Shown: positions 7,968 to 17,296, counted from the first letter of the stretch. The stretch is 64,000 nt of DNA from UBA5336 sp038526245 (GCA_038526245.1 JBCBGZ010000004.1:20617-84616); one strand, 5' to 3'. Numbers and translations: made by a program. The notes: generated from the sequence alone by a model not told the origin.

Positions 7968-8960
7968 ATGGCCAACTATCGCCTGTTCGGTGCTGAAACA
8001 TCACCCTATTCCGAAAAAGTCCGCGCAGCGCTGCGCTACAAAGGCGTCGATTTCGACTGGGTGTCGCGATCGGTGAAAACCGAGGCTGATTTCCAGGCCC
8101 TGGCCCAGGTGCCGACGGTTCCCCTGCTCATTTCACCGGAAGCGGTGGCCAGCCAGGATTCCACGGCAATGCTGGCGGGTCTCGAAGCGGCCCATCCGGA
8201 GCCGTCCACCGTGCCAGATGATCCAGCCTGCGCGGCGCTGTCGCTCATCCTGGAAGACTATGGCGACGAGTGGCTGAACAAGGCCATGTTCAATGAGCGC
8301 TGGAGCCAATCGCCTGACCAGGAAGCTGCCGCCCAGCGGTTGCTGGAGCAATTGTTTGCGGGGCACCCGCCAGCCTCGCGGGCTGAAGAGGTCGAAAAAA
8401 TCGTCGATCGCATGGCCGGACGTCTGCCCCTGGTCGGTGCAGGCGGCACCAATGGCGACATTCTGCGCGCGTCCTTCCACACCTTTACCGGATTGCTCGA
8501 CACGCATCTCAAGGAGACGCTGTACATCTTCGGTGGCCGCCCGGCTGCGGCTGATTTTTCCCTGGCCGCGCAGTATCGCCAGATGCTGAGCGATCCCACG
8601 CCGGGAGAATGGCTCCGCGACCGCGCGCCCTTCGTGACCGAATGGTGTGAGATGATGCAGGCGCCGAAGGCCAATGATGGTTTCAAACCCCTTGGCGAAC
8701 TCCGCGAAACCCTTTTGCCGTTGTTCAAGGATGATGTCGCGAAGACATATCTGGTTTGGGCTGCGGCGAACTCCGAAAACGCCTCGAAGCGGCGCAAGAA
8801 GCTCTCCGTGAAGATCAGGGGCAAAGCCTTTGAGCAGGATACCCAGAAGTATGCCGCAAAGGCATTCAAGTCAGTGAAGAAAGCGATTTCCAAGATGAAA
8901 TCGCCAGACGGGCTCGATGACTTCCTGAAAGAAGCCGGTATGGCGAAAGCGCTGTCCTGA
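7968..8960 (+). CDS. glutathione S-transferase family protein with C-terminal extension
   Basis: The N-terminal thioredoxin-like GST domain (residues about 1-80) begins YRLFGAETSPYSEKVRAAL, with Ser at the position of the glutaredoxin/GST active-site Cys/Ser, and has QVPTVPLL with the cis-Pro. An all-helical C-terminal domain follows to about residue 245 (GRPAAADFSLAAQYRQML). The last 80 residues are Lys-rich and unusual, making 330 residues against the usual 200-230. A purine-rich AAGAGACCAAGA lies before the ATG. Substrate unknown. Confidence 0.85.
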   Translation: MANYRLFGAETSPYSEKVRAALRYKGVDFDWVSRSVKTEADFQALAQVPTVPLLISPEAVASQDSTAMLAGLEAAHPEPSTVPDDPACAALSLILEDYGDEWLNKAMFNERWSQSPDQEAAAQRLLEQLFAGHPPASRAEEVEKIVDRMAGRLPLVGAGGTNGDILRASFHTFTGLLDTHLKETLYIFGGRPAAADFSLAAQYRQMLSDPTPGEWLRDRAPFVTEWCEMMQAPKANDGFKPLGELRETLLPLFKDDVAKTYLVWAAANSENASKRRKKLSVKIRGKAFEQDTQKYAAKAFKSVKKAISKMKSPDGLDDFLKEAGMAKALS

Positions 8961-9004
8961 AAGCTGATCAACCGCCTCTTTTTTGGCGTAATCTGATCAC
9001 CATA

Positions 9005-9021
9005 TTATCGCCGCGCGATAA
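9005..9021. promoter_or_regulatory. perfect 7-bp dyad upstream of rpoH
   Basis: TTATCGC, CGC, GCGATAA is a perfect inverted repeat 127 bases before the rpoH start. It is not the HrcA CIRCE element (TTAGCACTC-N9-GAGTGCTAA). A repressor site or leader hairpin is possible. Confidence 0.4.
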
Positions 9022-9147
9022 CACTTATGCGCAAACCGGGGATGGGCGGCCGCCGCCATGCGGGGCTAAACACCTTTCCCAGAACAGGCAACGCCGTTTT
9101 TTGCTGCCTTCGGGGGTGGATGACGCGTCAGACAAGGAGGATTTGTC

Positions 9148-10053
9148 ATGGCCACAGGAAACACATCGAGCCGCGCGCTCGCGCTGAGCCCCGAACAGGG
9201 CCTTAGCCGTTATCTCAGCGAAATTCGCAAATTCCCGATGCTGGAAAAGGGCGAGGAGTTCATGCTCGCCAAGGCCTGGCAGGAAAATGGCGACTCCGAA
9301 GCTGCCGAGAAAATGGTTACCTCCCACCTGCGCCTCGTGGCGAAGATCGCCATGGGCTATCGCGGCTATGGTCTGCCCATGGCCGAGGTGATCTCCGAGG
9401 GCAATGTGGGCCTCATGCAGTCTGTGAAGAAGTTCGATCCCGACAAGGGCTTCCGCCTTGCGACATACGCCATGTGGTGGATACGAGCCGCCATCCAGGA
9501 ATATATCCTGCGCAGCTGGAGCCTTGTGAAACTCGGCACGACCGCCGCACAGAAGAAGCTCTTCTTCAACCTGCGCCGCATCAAGGGCGAAATCGCCGCG
9601 CTGGAGGAAGGTGACCTGAAGCCGGACCAGGTGACGGAAATCGCCACACGCCTGAACGTGTCAGAAAAGGACGTGATCTCCATGAATGGGCGCATGAGCG
9701 CGTCCGATGCCAGCCTGAATGTGCCCATGGGCAAAGATGGCGACATGGAATGGCAGGACTGGCTGGCCGATGAGGATCAGGGCCAGGCGGCCGAGTTTGC
9801 CGACCGCCAGGAATTCGATGCGCGCATGGATTTATTGTCTGCAGCCATGGAAGACCTCAATGAGCGCGAACGCCACATCCTCACCGAGCGCCGCCTGAAC
9901 GATGAGCCTAAAACGCTCGAAGAGTTGAGCCAGGTCTACAATGTGAGCCGCGAGCGCATTCGCCAGATCGAGGTGCGCGCCTTTGAGAAGCTCCAGAAAG
10001 CCATGCAGCGCATGGCCAAGGAGCAAGGCCTGCCTGTAGCGTCCGGCGCATAG
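9148..10053 (+). CDS. rpoH: RNA polymerase sigma-32 (heat-shock) factor
   Basis: Alternative sigma factor directing RNA polymerase to heat-shock promoters. The 301-residue protein shows region 2 (DKGFRLATYAMWWIRAAIQE), the RpoH-specific box QKKLFFNLR immediately after region 2.4, and a region 4 helix-turn-helix (LEELSQVYNVSRERIRQIEV). An ideal ribosome site AAGGAGG precedes the ATG. The 187-base upstream gap contains a perfect dyad at 9005-9021. Alphaproteobacteria often encode two RpoH paralogs; only one is in this window. Confidence 0.96.
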   Translation: MATGNTSSRALALSPEQGLSRYLSEIRKFPMLEKGEEFMLAKAWQENGDSEAAEKMVTSHLRLVAKIAMGYRGYGLPMAEVISEGNVGLMQSVKKFDPDKGFRLATYAMWWIRAAIQEYILRSWSLVKLGTTAAQKKLFFNLRRIKGEIAALEEGDLKPDQVTEIATRLNVSEKDVISMNGRMSASDASLNVPMGKDGDMEWQDWLADEDQGQAAEFADRQEFDARMDLLSAAMEDLNERERHILTERRLNDEPKTLEELSQVYNVSRERIRQIEVRAFEKLQKAMQRMAKEQGLPVASGA

Positions 10054-10055
10054 CG

Positions 10056-11045
10056 TTGGACGTCGTCCACGCCCAAGGGCAAAGCCAAACCCGAGACGCG
10101 GACCGGCTCCGGGTCGCGCTGGCGCAGATATCACCCGTCTGGCTGGATAGAGAAGCCACCCTTGGCAAAGTCGTCGACGCCATAATCCGTGCCGGGTCTG
10201 AAGGCGCGGGTCTCTGCGTTTTTGGCGAGGCGCTCGTGCCGGGATACCCCTTCTGGGTGGCGCGAACGGGTGGCGCGCGCTTCGAAGATGATGACCAGAA
10301 AGCCTGGTTTGATCGCTATCTCGACCAGGGCGTAGTCATCGAGCGGGGCGATCTCGATACCGTTTGCGAAGCAGCCAAATCCCATGCCTGCGCCGTTTAT
10401 CTCGGGATCATGGAGCGCGCACCGGACCGGTCCGGAACGACGCTCTACTGCTCGCTAGTCTATATTGATGCCGATGGGGTCGTGCAGTCCTCCCATCGAA
10501 AGCTGCAACCGACCTATGAGGAGCGCCTCGTCTGGGGCATGGGCGATGGCCATGGCCTCGTCTGCCACGATCTTGGCCCGTTCCGGGCCGGGGCGCTGAA
10601 CTGCTGGGAGAACTGGCTGCCCCTGGCGCGCGCTGCCCTGCATGGACAGGGGGAAACCCTGCACGTTGCGTCCTGGCCCGGCGGCGTCCACAACACGTCC
10701 AGGCTGACGCCTGTCCTGGCCGGGGAGGGTCGCTCCTATGTGCTTTCCGTCAGCGGCGTATTGACCGAGCCGCCACAGGACCTGGATCTGCCGGGCGCCG
10801 ATCTCCTGCGGCCCAAATCCATGCTGGCCAATGGTGGATCGTGCATTGCGGCCCCGAATGGCGAGTGGGTTATCGAGCCGATTGTGGGCCGCGAAGCGTT
10901 CCTCATTGCAGATCTCGACGCATCGCAGGTCCGCAAGGCCCGTCTCACCCTGGACACATCAGGCCACTACAGTCGGCCTGATGTGCTGTCCCTCAAAATC
11001 GACCGGACACGCCGCGCGAACATCACCATCGTCGGCGAGGACTGA
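10056..11045 (+). CDS. nitrilase / carbon-nitrogen hydrolase
   Basis: Nitrilase-superfamily hydrolase with the full catalytic triad: Glu58 (FGEALVPGYP), Lys149 (HRKLQPTYEER) and Cys183 (LNCWENWLPLAR). The CWEN surrounding the Cys and the VPGYPFW motif fit branch-1 true nitrilases, which turn nitriles into carboxylates. A cyanide-hydrolysing activity is an alternative. No ATG is available and the start is taken as TTG at 10056, three bases after the rpoH stop, without a clear ribosome site, so coupled translation from rpoH is likely. The start is uncertain within about 20 residues. Confidence 0.85.
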   Translation: MDVVHAQGQSQTRDADRLRVALAQISPVWLDREATLGKVVDAIIRAGSEGAGLCVFGEALVPGYPFWVARTGGARFEDDDQKAWFDRYLDQGVVIERGDLDTVCEAAKSHACAVYLGIMERAPDRSGTTLYCSLVYIDADGVVQSSHRKLQPTYEERLVWGMGDGHGLVCHDLGPFRAGALNCWENWLPLARAALHGQGETLHVASWPGGVHNTSRLTPVLAGEGRSYVLSVSGVLTEPPQDLDLPGADLLRPKSMLANGGSCIAAPNGEWVIEPIVGREAFLIADLDASQVRKARLTLDTSGHYSRPDVLSLKIDRTRRANITIVGED

Positions 11046-11077
11046 CGATCTTTTGCGCCATGCTGGTCGGCAGAGCG

Positions 11078-12298
11078 CTATTCAGCCGCTTTCGAATGCG
11101 CTGCCTCGCCGAAGTGTGCGGCGATCGTATCCACGAGCTGTTTTGCCACCGACGACTTGTCCATGCGCGGCCATCGCTCGACGCCGCCCGCGCGGATTAG
11201 GGCAATCTCATTGTCGGCGCCCCCCATGACGTCGCCTGAGACGTCATTGGCGACAATCCAGTCGCATCCCTTGCGCTTCAGTTTGGCTTGGGCATGGTCC
11301 TCAACATCATGGGTTTCGGCGGCAAAACCGATGACCAGTGACGGGCGCTGTTTCTTTTTGCGTGAGATCGTTTTGAGGATGTCCGGGTTCTCGGCCAGGT
11401 TCAGTGCGGGGGCATCGTCTGTGCCTTTGAGTTTCAGCTTGCGGGCTGCAGCCTTCGCCGGGCGCCAATCGGCCACGGCGGCGACTGAGACAAACACGTC
11501 CGCCGGCAGGGCAGTCTCGGCGGCCTTCAACATCTCCCGCGCGGTCTCGACATCAATACGGGTGACCCCGGCGGGTTTGGGTAGGCTTACCGGGCCAGAC
11601 ACAAGTGTCACGCGTGCACCGGCGCCGGCCAAAGCCTCCGCAATCGCATAGCCCTGCTTGCCCGACGAATGGTTGGAGAGATAGCGCACGGGGTCGATGG
11701 GCTCGCGCGTAGGCCCAGCGGTAACTAGGGCGTGGAGACCGGTCAGCGGACGCGCCCCGCCTTTGAGGGTGCGTTCGATCTCACCGGCAATCGTGCCGAC
11801 GTCGGGCAGGCGCCCGGGTCCAAACTCGCCGCACGCCATGGCGCCCTCATCCGGCTCCATCACTGAAACACCATCGGCACGCAGGGTTTCAACATTTCGC
11901 TGGACGGCCGGGTGTGTCCACATGCGCACATTCATGGCGGGAACCATCAGGACGGGTTTGTCCGTTGCGAGCAGGGCCGTGGTGGCAAGATCTGTTGCAA
12001 GCCCGCCGGCGGCTTTTCCAATGAGGTCTGCAGTCGCTGGGCATACGACGACCAGGTCTGCCGACCGCGACAGCTCAATATGTCCCATCTCCGCCTCGTC
12101 GGTTAGGTCGAACAGGTCCGTGTAGACCTTGTCGCCCGACAGCGCAGCTACGGACAGGGGCGTGACAAATTCCTGCCCGCCTTTGGTGACCACGCAACGG
12201 CTGGCGATGCCGCGCTTGGATAGAGTGCGGATAAGCTCAAGGGATTTGTAGGCCGCAATGCCGCCGCCAATGATGAGCAGGATACGCTTGCCGGTCAT
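11078..12298 (-). CDS. coaBC: phosphopantothenoylcysteine decarboxylase / phosphopantothenate-cysteine ligase
   Basis: Bifunctional coenzyme A biosynthesis enzyme. The N-terminal flavin-dependent CoaC domain (residues 1-185) has GGGIAAYKSLELIRTL, the catalytic His region WTHPAVQRN with PAMNVRMW, and the substrate-clamp Cys (AMACGEFGPGRLP). The C-terminal CoaB domain (190-395) has VTAGPTREPIDPVRYLSNHSS and ends with NDVSGDVMGGADNE. Length 406 residues is normal. In many relatives coaBC follows ubiB; here it stands apart on the opposite strand. Confidence 0.96.
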   Translation of the reverse strand: MTGKRILLIIGGGIAAYKSLELIRTLSKRGIASRCVVTKGGQEFVTPLSVAALSGDKVYTDLFDLTDEAEMGHIELSRSADLVVVCPATADLIGKAAGGLATDLATTALLATDKPVLMVPAMNVRMWTHPAVQRNVETLRADGVSVMEPDEGAMACGEFGPGRLPDVGTIAGEIERTLKGGARPLTGLHALVTAGPTREPIDPVRYLSNHSSGKQGYAIAEALAGAGARVTLVSGPVSLPKPAGVTRIDVETAREMLKAAETALPADVFVSVAAVADWRPAKAAARKLKLKGTDDAPALNLAENPDILKTISRKKKQRPSLVIGFAAETHDVEDHAQAKLKRKGCDWIVANDVSGDVMGGADNEIALIRAGGVERWPRMDKSSVAKQLVDTIAAHFGEAAHSKAAE

Positions 12299-12381
12299 GG
12301 CCGCTCCGAAACAGTGTTCACGGGGTCAGTAACCACGAAATCGTTGCGAAAACGACGCCAAACAAGGGCAAAAGCCTGTGA

Positions 12382-12753
12382 TCAGGGGGTCGGAGCACCC
12401 AAAACATAGCCTTTTCGCGTCCCGGTGCCGCGCCAATAGCCTGGTGCGCCCACAAGCACGTTGCGCGTGCCACGCCGGCGCGGGGCGAGATTGATGCGGT
12501 TGTTTACCGTCACAGCAACACGGCTGGTGGGGCTGCGCTGCGATGTGGGTTCGCGAGCAGGCATTGCGCAGCCCACCGGCTCGGAGCGGTGGACCCGCAC
12601 GCCATGGACCGTCTCTGTGGTGGTTTTTGAATGACAGGCAGCCGCGCCATGGGCTGTGACACTTGGCATCGGCCCACCCGCCAGATGGCCATCGGCATGG
12701 GCGAGACCCGCAAGGGCGCTGGCAAAGGTCAGGGCGGTCAGGGCGCGGAACAT
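12382..12753 (-). CDS. exported hypothetical protein (123 aa)
   Basis: Unrecognised. The N-terminal signal peptide (MFRALTALTFASALAGLAHA) is followed by a low-complexity, Thr/Arg/Gly-rich mature part of about 100 residues containing two Cys. AGAGGTGA lies eight bases before the ATG. It sits between coaBC and mutM on the same strand. Probably periplasmic; function unknown. Confidence 0.6.
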   Translation of the reverse strand: MFRALTALTFASALAGLAHADGHLAGGPMPSVTAHGAAACHSKTTTETVHGVRVHRSEPVGCAMPAREPTSQRSPTSRVAVTVNNRINLAPRRRGTRNVLVGAPGYWRGTGTRKGYVLGAPTP

Positions 12754-12851
12754 GGGGCGTCACCTCTCAGGCGTGATTTGCCCCAGTCTGTGACGCTCAT
12801 GCCGCCTTCGCCATCACATTCTCCAATCGGGCGGGCTGTCCATGGTTAAAT

Positions 12852-13697
12852 TCACCGCTGGCATTGCCCGCAGAAGAAACTGGACCGGCCCGATTGCACG
12901 ATGCGTTTCACGGGTGCAGCGCATGTGGGACAGGGCTGGCCTTCTTGGTCGTAGACGCGGAATGTATGCTGGAAATAGCCAAGCTCGCCATCGGCGGCGG
13001 CAAAATCCCTGAGCGAGGATCCGCCGGCTTCAATTGCTTCGGCGATCACGGCGTTGATGGCGGCCGCAAGGCGTTCGGCGCGCGCCGGGCCAATGCTGGC
13101 CGCCTGTCGCCGGGGCGAGATTCCAGACCGGAACAGGGCCTCGCAGACATAGATGTTCCCAAGTCCCGCAATGATTTTCTGGTCCAACAAGGCGGCCTTG
13201 ATCGGCGTTTTCTTCCCGGCGAGGGCGCGGCTCAGATAGGTTGCGTTGAATCCGTTAGACAGGGGTTCCGGCCCCATCTCGACCAGGCGCGGATAGGCGG
13301 CGAAATCGGCAGTGGGCCAGATTTCCATGAATCCGAACCGGCGCGGGTCATTATAGACGACGCGTGCACCGCCTTCGATGTGGAAGATCACATGGTCATG
13401 GGCGGGCAGTGTGCCCGTGTCGTGGTGGAAGGCGCCGGGTCGGGCATCTTCCACGGTGAAACGACCCGACATGCCCAGATGCATCACCAGCGTTTCGCCG
13501 GTGGAGAGATCCATGGCCAGGAATTTGGCTTGCCGCCCCAGGCGTTCCACCCGCGCGCCGGAGACCCGCTCGGCAAATCGTTCCGGGAACGGAAACCGCA
13601 AGTCCGGGCGGTTCACGGCGAGCTCAATGATGCGGCGCCCTTCAAAAGCAGGGGCCAATCCGCGGCGAACCGTCTCGACTTCGGGCAATTCAGGCAT
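12852..13697 (-). CDS. mutM: formamidopyrimidine-DNA glycosylase
   Basis: Base-excision repair glycosylase/AP lyase removing 8-oxoguanine and FaPy lesions. It starts MPELPEVETVRRGL, where Pro2 is the Schiff-base nucleophile and Glu3 is catalytic, followed by the H2TH region (KTPIKAALLDQKIIAGLGN, YVCEALF). The C-terminal zinc finger is intact (CPTC near residue 260, FCGQCQR at the end). 281 residues. Divergent from ubiE with a gap of about 50 bases, a common alphaproteobacterial arrangement. Confidence 0.97.
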   Translation of the reverse strand: MPELPEVETVRRGLAPAFEGRRIIELAVNRPDLRFPFPERFAERVSGARVERLGRQAKFLAMDLSTGETLVMHLGMSGRFTVEDARPGAFHHDTGTLPAHDHVIFHIEGGARVVYNDPRRFGFMEIWPTADFAAYPRLVEMGPEPLSNGFNATYLSRALAGKKTPIKAALLDQKIIAGLGNIYVCEALFRSGISPRRQAASIGPARAERLAAAINAVIAEAIEAGGSSLRDFAAADGELGYFQHTFRVYDQEGQPCPTCAAPVKRIVQSGRSSFFCGQCQR

Positions 13698-13745
13698 GAC
13701 ACGCGCATATATGTCGTTAAGTCACAAGCCGCTATGGTCCATTCG

Positions 13746-14534
13746 ATGACAAACACACCGCCCGCAGATGAAACCGTCCCGTTTGGTTTCGAGGATGTCG
13801 CCGCCGACGAGAAGGAAGGCCGCGTGCGCGGCGTGTTCGATTCGGTCGCGTCGAGTTATGACCTGATGAATGATTTCATGTCCGTGGGCATCCACAGGCT
13901 CTGGAAGCACGACACGATCGCGAAGGTGAACCCCCAGCCCGGCGAAAAGCTGCTGGACGTAGCCGGCGGCACCGGGGAACTGGCGAAGGCCTTTGTGGAG
14001 CGGGCCGACCGCGCAGAACGGCGCCGGCACGTGGCGCGCCCGGCCAGCGCGATTGTCTGCGACATCAATGAGGAAATGCTCAAGGCCGGTCAGGCCCGCA
14101 GCGACATGCAGAGCTATGGGGACCGCATTGGCTGGGTGTGCGGCAATGCCGAAGCGTTGCCGTTCGAGGATCGCAGTTTCGACGCGCTCACCATCTCGCT
14201 TGGGATTCGCAATGTCACCCATCGCGACAAGGCACTTGCGGAGTTTCGCCGGGTGCTGAAACCCGCCGGTCGCCTTGCCGTGCTGGAGCTTTCCCACATG
14301 ACCGCCCCCCTCCTGCAACAGGCCTATGATACCTATAGTTTCAACGTAATCCCGGTACTTGGCGGTATGGTGACCGGCGATCGCGACAGTTACCAATATC
14401 TTGTCGAATCGATCCGCCGCTTCCCGCGTCAGGATGCATTCAGGGCTGAGATTGAAGCCGCCGGGTTCAGGCAGGTTTCTGTGACGAATTTCTCTGGCGG
14501 CATCGCGGCGCTGCATTTCGGCTGGGCCGTCTGA
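13746..14534 (+). CDS. ubiE: ubiquinone/menaquinone C-methyltransferase
   Basis: SAM-dependent C-methyltransferase of ubiquinone synthesis (DDMQH2 to DMQH2). It has VRGVFDSVASSYDLMNDFMS and RLWKHDTI at the N-terminus, motif I LLDVAGGTGELA, GNAEALPFED, and the UbiE signature TISLGIRNVTHRDKALAEF. The start is ATG 13746; an ATG four codons upstream (13734) is equally possible. An odd basic insertion (ADRAERRRHVARPAS) sits between motif I and the SAM-ribose acid (VCDINEEM). It is followed after three bases by ubiB. Confidence 0.95.
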   Translation: MTNTPPADETVPFGFEDVAADEKEGRVRGVFDSVASSYDLMNDFMSVGIHRLWKHDTIAKVNPQPGEKLLDVAGGTGELAKAFVERADRAERRRHVARPASAIVCDINEEMLKAGQARSDMQSYGDRIGWVCGNAEALPFEDRSFDALTISLGIRNVTHRDKALAEFRRVLKPAGRLAVLELSHMTAPLLQQAYDTYSFNVIPVLGGMVTGDRDSYQYLVESIRRFPRQDAFRAEIEAAGFRQVSVTNFSGGIAALHFGWAV

Positions 14535-14537
14535 TCC

Positions 14538-16061
14538 ATGGCGGGGCTTGTTGGAGACACGTGGCGCCTGATGCGTGCGGGGGTGGCCCTTGCGCGCCAT
14601 GACGTCGTGCTGCCCGGCGAGTACCAGAACCGGCTGCCGCTTCCTGCGAAACTTGCTGGCAAAACACTCCGCGTGTTTGGAGGGGGCGCCGGCGGGCGAC
14701 CTGGAGAGCGGCTCGCGACCGCCCTTGAGAAGCTCGGACCCGCCTACATCAAGCTTGGCCAGTTCCTCGCCACCCGGCCGGATGTCTTCGGCGTCGAGAC
14801 CACCCAGGACCTCTCAAGGCTGAAGGATAAGCTCCCGCCCTTCGGACAAGACGCGGCGCGCAAGGCCCTTGCTGACGAATTCGGCAAAGACGAGGCCGAG
14901 GTGTTGTTCCCCAATCTGGGCGACCCGGTCGCTGCGGCATCGCTCGCCCAGGTCCACAAACTGAAGCTGCCAGACGGGACACGCGCCGTGAAAATCCTGC
15001 GCCCGGGGATTGAGGCGCGGATCGAGAATGCGCTCTCAGCCATGCAGCGGGCGGCGCGGACGATTGAGCAAGCGAGCGTTGAAAGCCGCCGGCTCGAACC
15101 TGTTGCGTTCACCGAGGCGATTTCCGAGGCGATGCTGCGCGAACTGGACCTGCGTCTGGAGGCGGGTGGCCTGGATGAAATGCGCGAGCTGAGCGCGAAA
15201 TCGGGCCATTTTGTTGTGCCCGGTGTGGATTGGGAGCGTACAGGCCGGCGGGTGCTCACCATGGATTGGCTGGACGGCACGCCGCTCACGGACCCGAACG
15301 CGCTCTCAGGTCCAAATGTGGACAAGGTCGCCCTGGGCAATGCGGTGACGCGTGGGTTCCTTACCCACGCCATCGAACATGGGGTGTTTCACGCCGATAT
15401 GCACGAAGGCAACATGATGGTGTTGCCTGACGGCAGGCTCGGATTGCTGGATTTTGGTATCATCGGCCGCATCGGGGAGGATGAGCGACGATTCCTCGCG
15501 GAGATCCTCTACGGGTTCATCCGGCGCGATTATACACGTATCGCCGAAGTTCACTTTGAAGCAGGCTATGTCCCACCGGACAAATCCGTCGGTGACTTTG
15601 CCCAGGCCCTGCGCAGCGTTGGCGAGCCGATCTACGGCAAGAACGCGGAAGACGTTTCCATGGGCCGGCTCCTGCTTCAGCTTCTGGACTACACCCACCA
15701 GTTTGGCATGCATTTGCGCCCGGAACTGGTACTCTTGCAGAAGACCATGGTGCAGGTTGAGGGCGTCGCCCGCGCGATTGATCCCTCCCACGATATCTGG
15801 AAGGCGGCGGAGCCGATTGTGGAGGGCTGGGTGAAATCCCAGCTCGGCCCGGCGGGCGCAGCAAAATTGGCGGCCAAGAACGCACGCGAAGTGACAGACC
15901 GCCTGAAACGCCTGCCAGACATGATGGACAAGTTCGAGCGCTATCTGGCGGTCCAGGCGGCGCCACAGGCTCCGCTGCCCCGCGAGCGTTTCGCACCCTG
16001 GTGGGGCTGGTTCGGGCTGATTGTCGTCCTGTCCGGCATTGCCGCATTCACTCTGAATTAG
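14538..16061 (+). CDS. ubiB: UbiB/ABC1 atypical kinase for ubiquinone biosynthesis
   Basis: Membrane-anchored ATPase of the ABC1/ADCK family needed for ubiquinone synthesis. It has the family KxGQ motif (YIKLGQFLATRPDV), the Ala-rich loop (PVAAASLAQVHKLKL), the catalytic Lys (AVKILRPG), FHADMHEGNMM as the catalytic-loop equivalent, and LLDFGIIGRI as the metal-binding DFG. One C-terminal transmembrane helix (WWGWFGLIVVLSGIAAF) completes the 507 residues. Cotranscribed with ubiE; its 3' end overlaps the converging DUF6065 gene by 14 bases. Confidence 0.95.
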   Translation: MAGLVGDTWRLMRAGVALARHDVVLPGEYQNRLPLPAKLAGKTLRVFGGGAGGRPGERLATALEKLGPAYIKLGQFLATRPDVFGVETTQDLSRLKDKLPPFGQDAARKALADEFGKDEAEVLFPNLGDPVAAASLAQVHKLKLPDGTRAVKILRPGIEARIENALSAMQRAARTIEQASVESRRLEPVAFTEAISEAMLRELDLRLEAGGLDEMRELSAKSGHFVVPGVDWERTGRRVLTMDWLDGTPLTDPNALSGPNVDKVALGNAVTRGFLTHAIEHGVFHADMHEGNMMVLPDGRLGLLDFGIIGRIGEDERRFLAEILYGFIRRDYTRIAEVHFEAGYVPPDKSVGDFAQALRSVGEPIYGKNAEDVSMGRLLLQLLDYTHQFGMHLRPELVLLQKTMVQVEGVARAIDPSHDIWKAAEPIVEGWVKSQLGPAGAAKLAAKNAREVTDRLKRLPDMMDKFERYLAVQAAPQAPLPRERFAPWWGWFGLIVVLSGIAAFTLN

Positions 16062-16850
16062 AGCGGCGGTCGACCGGGGCTTTCGGTTTGAAAATCGTCT
16101 GGTGGGGCGCGAACCCGTCCCCGTCGCTGCCCTTGGCCCGAACATATTGCTGGTTCCAGACACCATCTCCGGTGGGTTCAGCGCCACCGGCCAGCCAGTC
16201 GGCGATGTCTGTCTGCGCTTTCTCCACGTTCCCGGCCCGCGCCTTTCCCCATGCCTCCACCTCGGCTTTGAAGCCGGGGTCGCTGGCCAGATCTGTGATC
16301 TCCAGAGTCGTGTCTTCGAGCAAGGCCAGAGGATATGGCAGTATTCTCGCCAGGGGCGCGCCTTTGGGTATGGGAACATCGACACGCGCCCGCGTGATCC
16401 GCCAGTTCAGCGTGAATGGAAAGGGCAACCAGTCAGTCCGCACGAATGCATCGAGCGGTACCGCGTCGCTTAACCCATGATTGGCGGGCGCGGTGACGAT
16501 CAGGCCGAGATCAGGGGATGTCCTGAAGATGAAAGGCACATACCAGGTGACGATCGCCGCGCCGAAATGGCTGACGGCGCCGAATTTGTGTGGGGTCGCG
16601 CTGCGCACGATCACATCGGTATTGGTGGCCCCACCCGTCCATCCGGCCACCGTATCGACAGGGTTGAGCAACTCCCACCCCATGGTGTTGGCGGCGATCA
16701 GGGGGATGCAGCGATAAATGTACTTCTGGGGAACACCGTCCATCCACTCTCGCGTGGCCCTGGCGACGCGAAGATGTTCGGCCGGGTCAATGTCGGCGCC
16801 CTCAACCAGGCAGCGCGCACTGTGTTGGCGGGAATGGTCAGCGGCGCCAT
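16048..16850 (-). CDS. DUF6065 family protein, apparent frameshift near the N-terminus
   Basis: Resembles the DUF6065 family, whose function is unknown. The conserved core REWMDGVPQKYIYRCIPL then ANTMGWELLNPV is followed by TWYVPFIFRTSPDLGL and PFPFTLNWRITR. The natural start is probably ATG 16850, overlapping the cupin stop as TAATG. That frame reads MAPLTIPANTVR and then leaves the family-like frame around 16812-16818 within GTGCGCGCTG; the second frame continues CLVEGADIDPAEHLR. A +2/-1 change restores one protein of about 267 residues. No ATG, GTG or TTG is available in the second frame before Met at REWMDG. It is either a disrupted gene or a sequence error. Confidence 0.7.
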
Positions 16851-17296
16851 TAGATGTCCGGTCGCCAGTTAGCGGGGGCGAGTTCGAACCCTTCGAATAT
16901 AAATCCAGGTGCGACCGAACACGAAACGAGTGTCCAGGCGCCAAGCGTCTCTGCCGTTTGCCAATGCTGAGCTGGCACGACAACGTGCAGGTGTTGGCCC
17001 GCTCGCAACTCCGGGCCGAGTTGGAAGGGCGAGGCGCCTTTCCCATCGGGCGGGGACAGTGTGAGCGCCAATGGTCCTCCAGCATGCCAGAACCAGGCTT
17101 CATCGGCTTCGACCCGGTGCCAGGCGGATACTTCGTCGGCCTGCAGCAGGTAGTAGATCACTGTCATCGCCGCCCGCTGGCCGTCCGGGGCGCTGGAGCG
17201 AAAAGTTTCGACGAAATGTCCGCCTTCAGGGTGGGGCTTCATGTCGAGCAGGCGGATGACTTCCCGGGCCCCGAGGTCACCTGAAATCGCGTGCAT
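16850..17296 (-). CDS. cupin-fold DUF985 protein
   Basis: 148-residue cupin of the DUF985 family. It has the conserved N-terminus EVIRLLDMKPHPEGGHFVET, then YYLLQADEVSAWHRVEADE with the metal-ligand-like His, and QHWQTAETLGAWTLVSCSVAPGF at the end. Enzymatic role is not established for the family. It overlaps gloB upstream (TGATG) and the DUF6065 gene downstream (TAATG), so the three are one operon. Confidence 0.9.
   Translation of the reverse strand: MHAISGDLGAREVIRLLDMKPHPEGGHFVETFRSSAPDGQRAAMTVIYYLLQADEVSAWHRVEADEAWFWHAGGPLALTLSPPDGKGASPFQLGPELRAGQHLHVVVPAQHWQTAETLGAWTLVSCSVAPGFIFEGFELAPANWRPDI

Noticed and set aside
12864..13745. 5' extension of the ubiE frame across mutM
   Set aside because: It is the reverse complement of mutM; ubiE homology begins only at MTNTPPADET.
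15306..16385. 359-codon minus-strand ORF over ubiB and DUF6065
   Set aside because: Lies out of frame of both real genes and has no family match.
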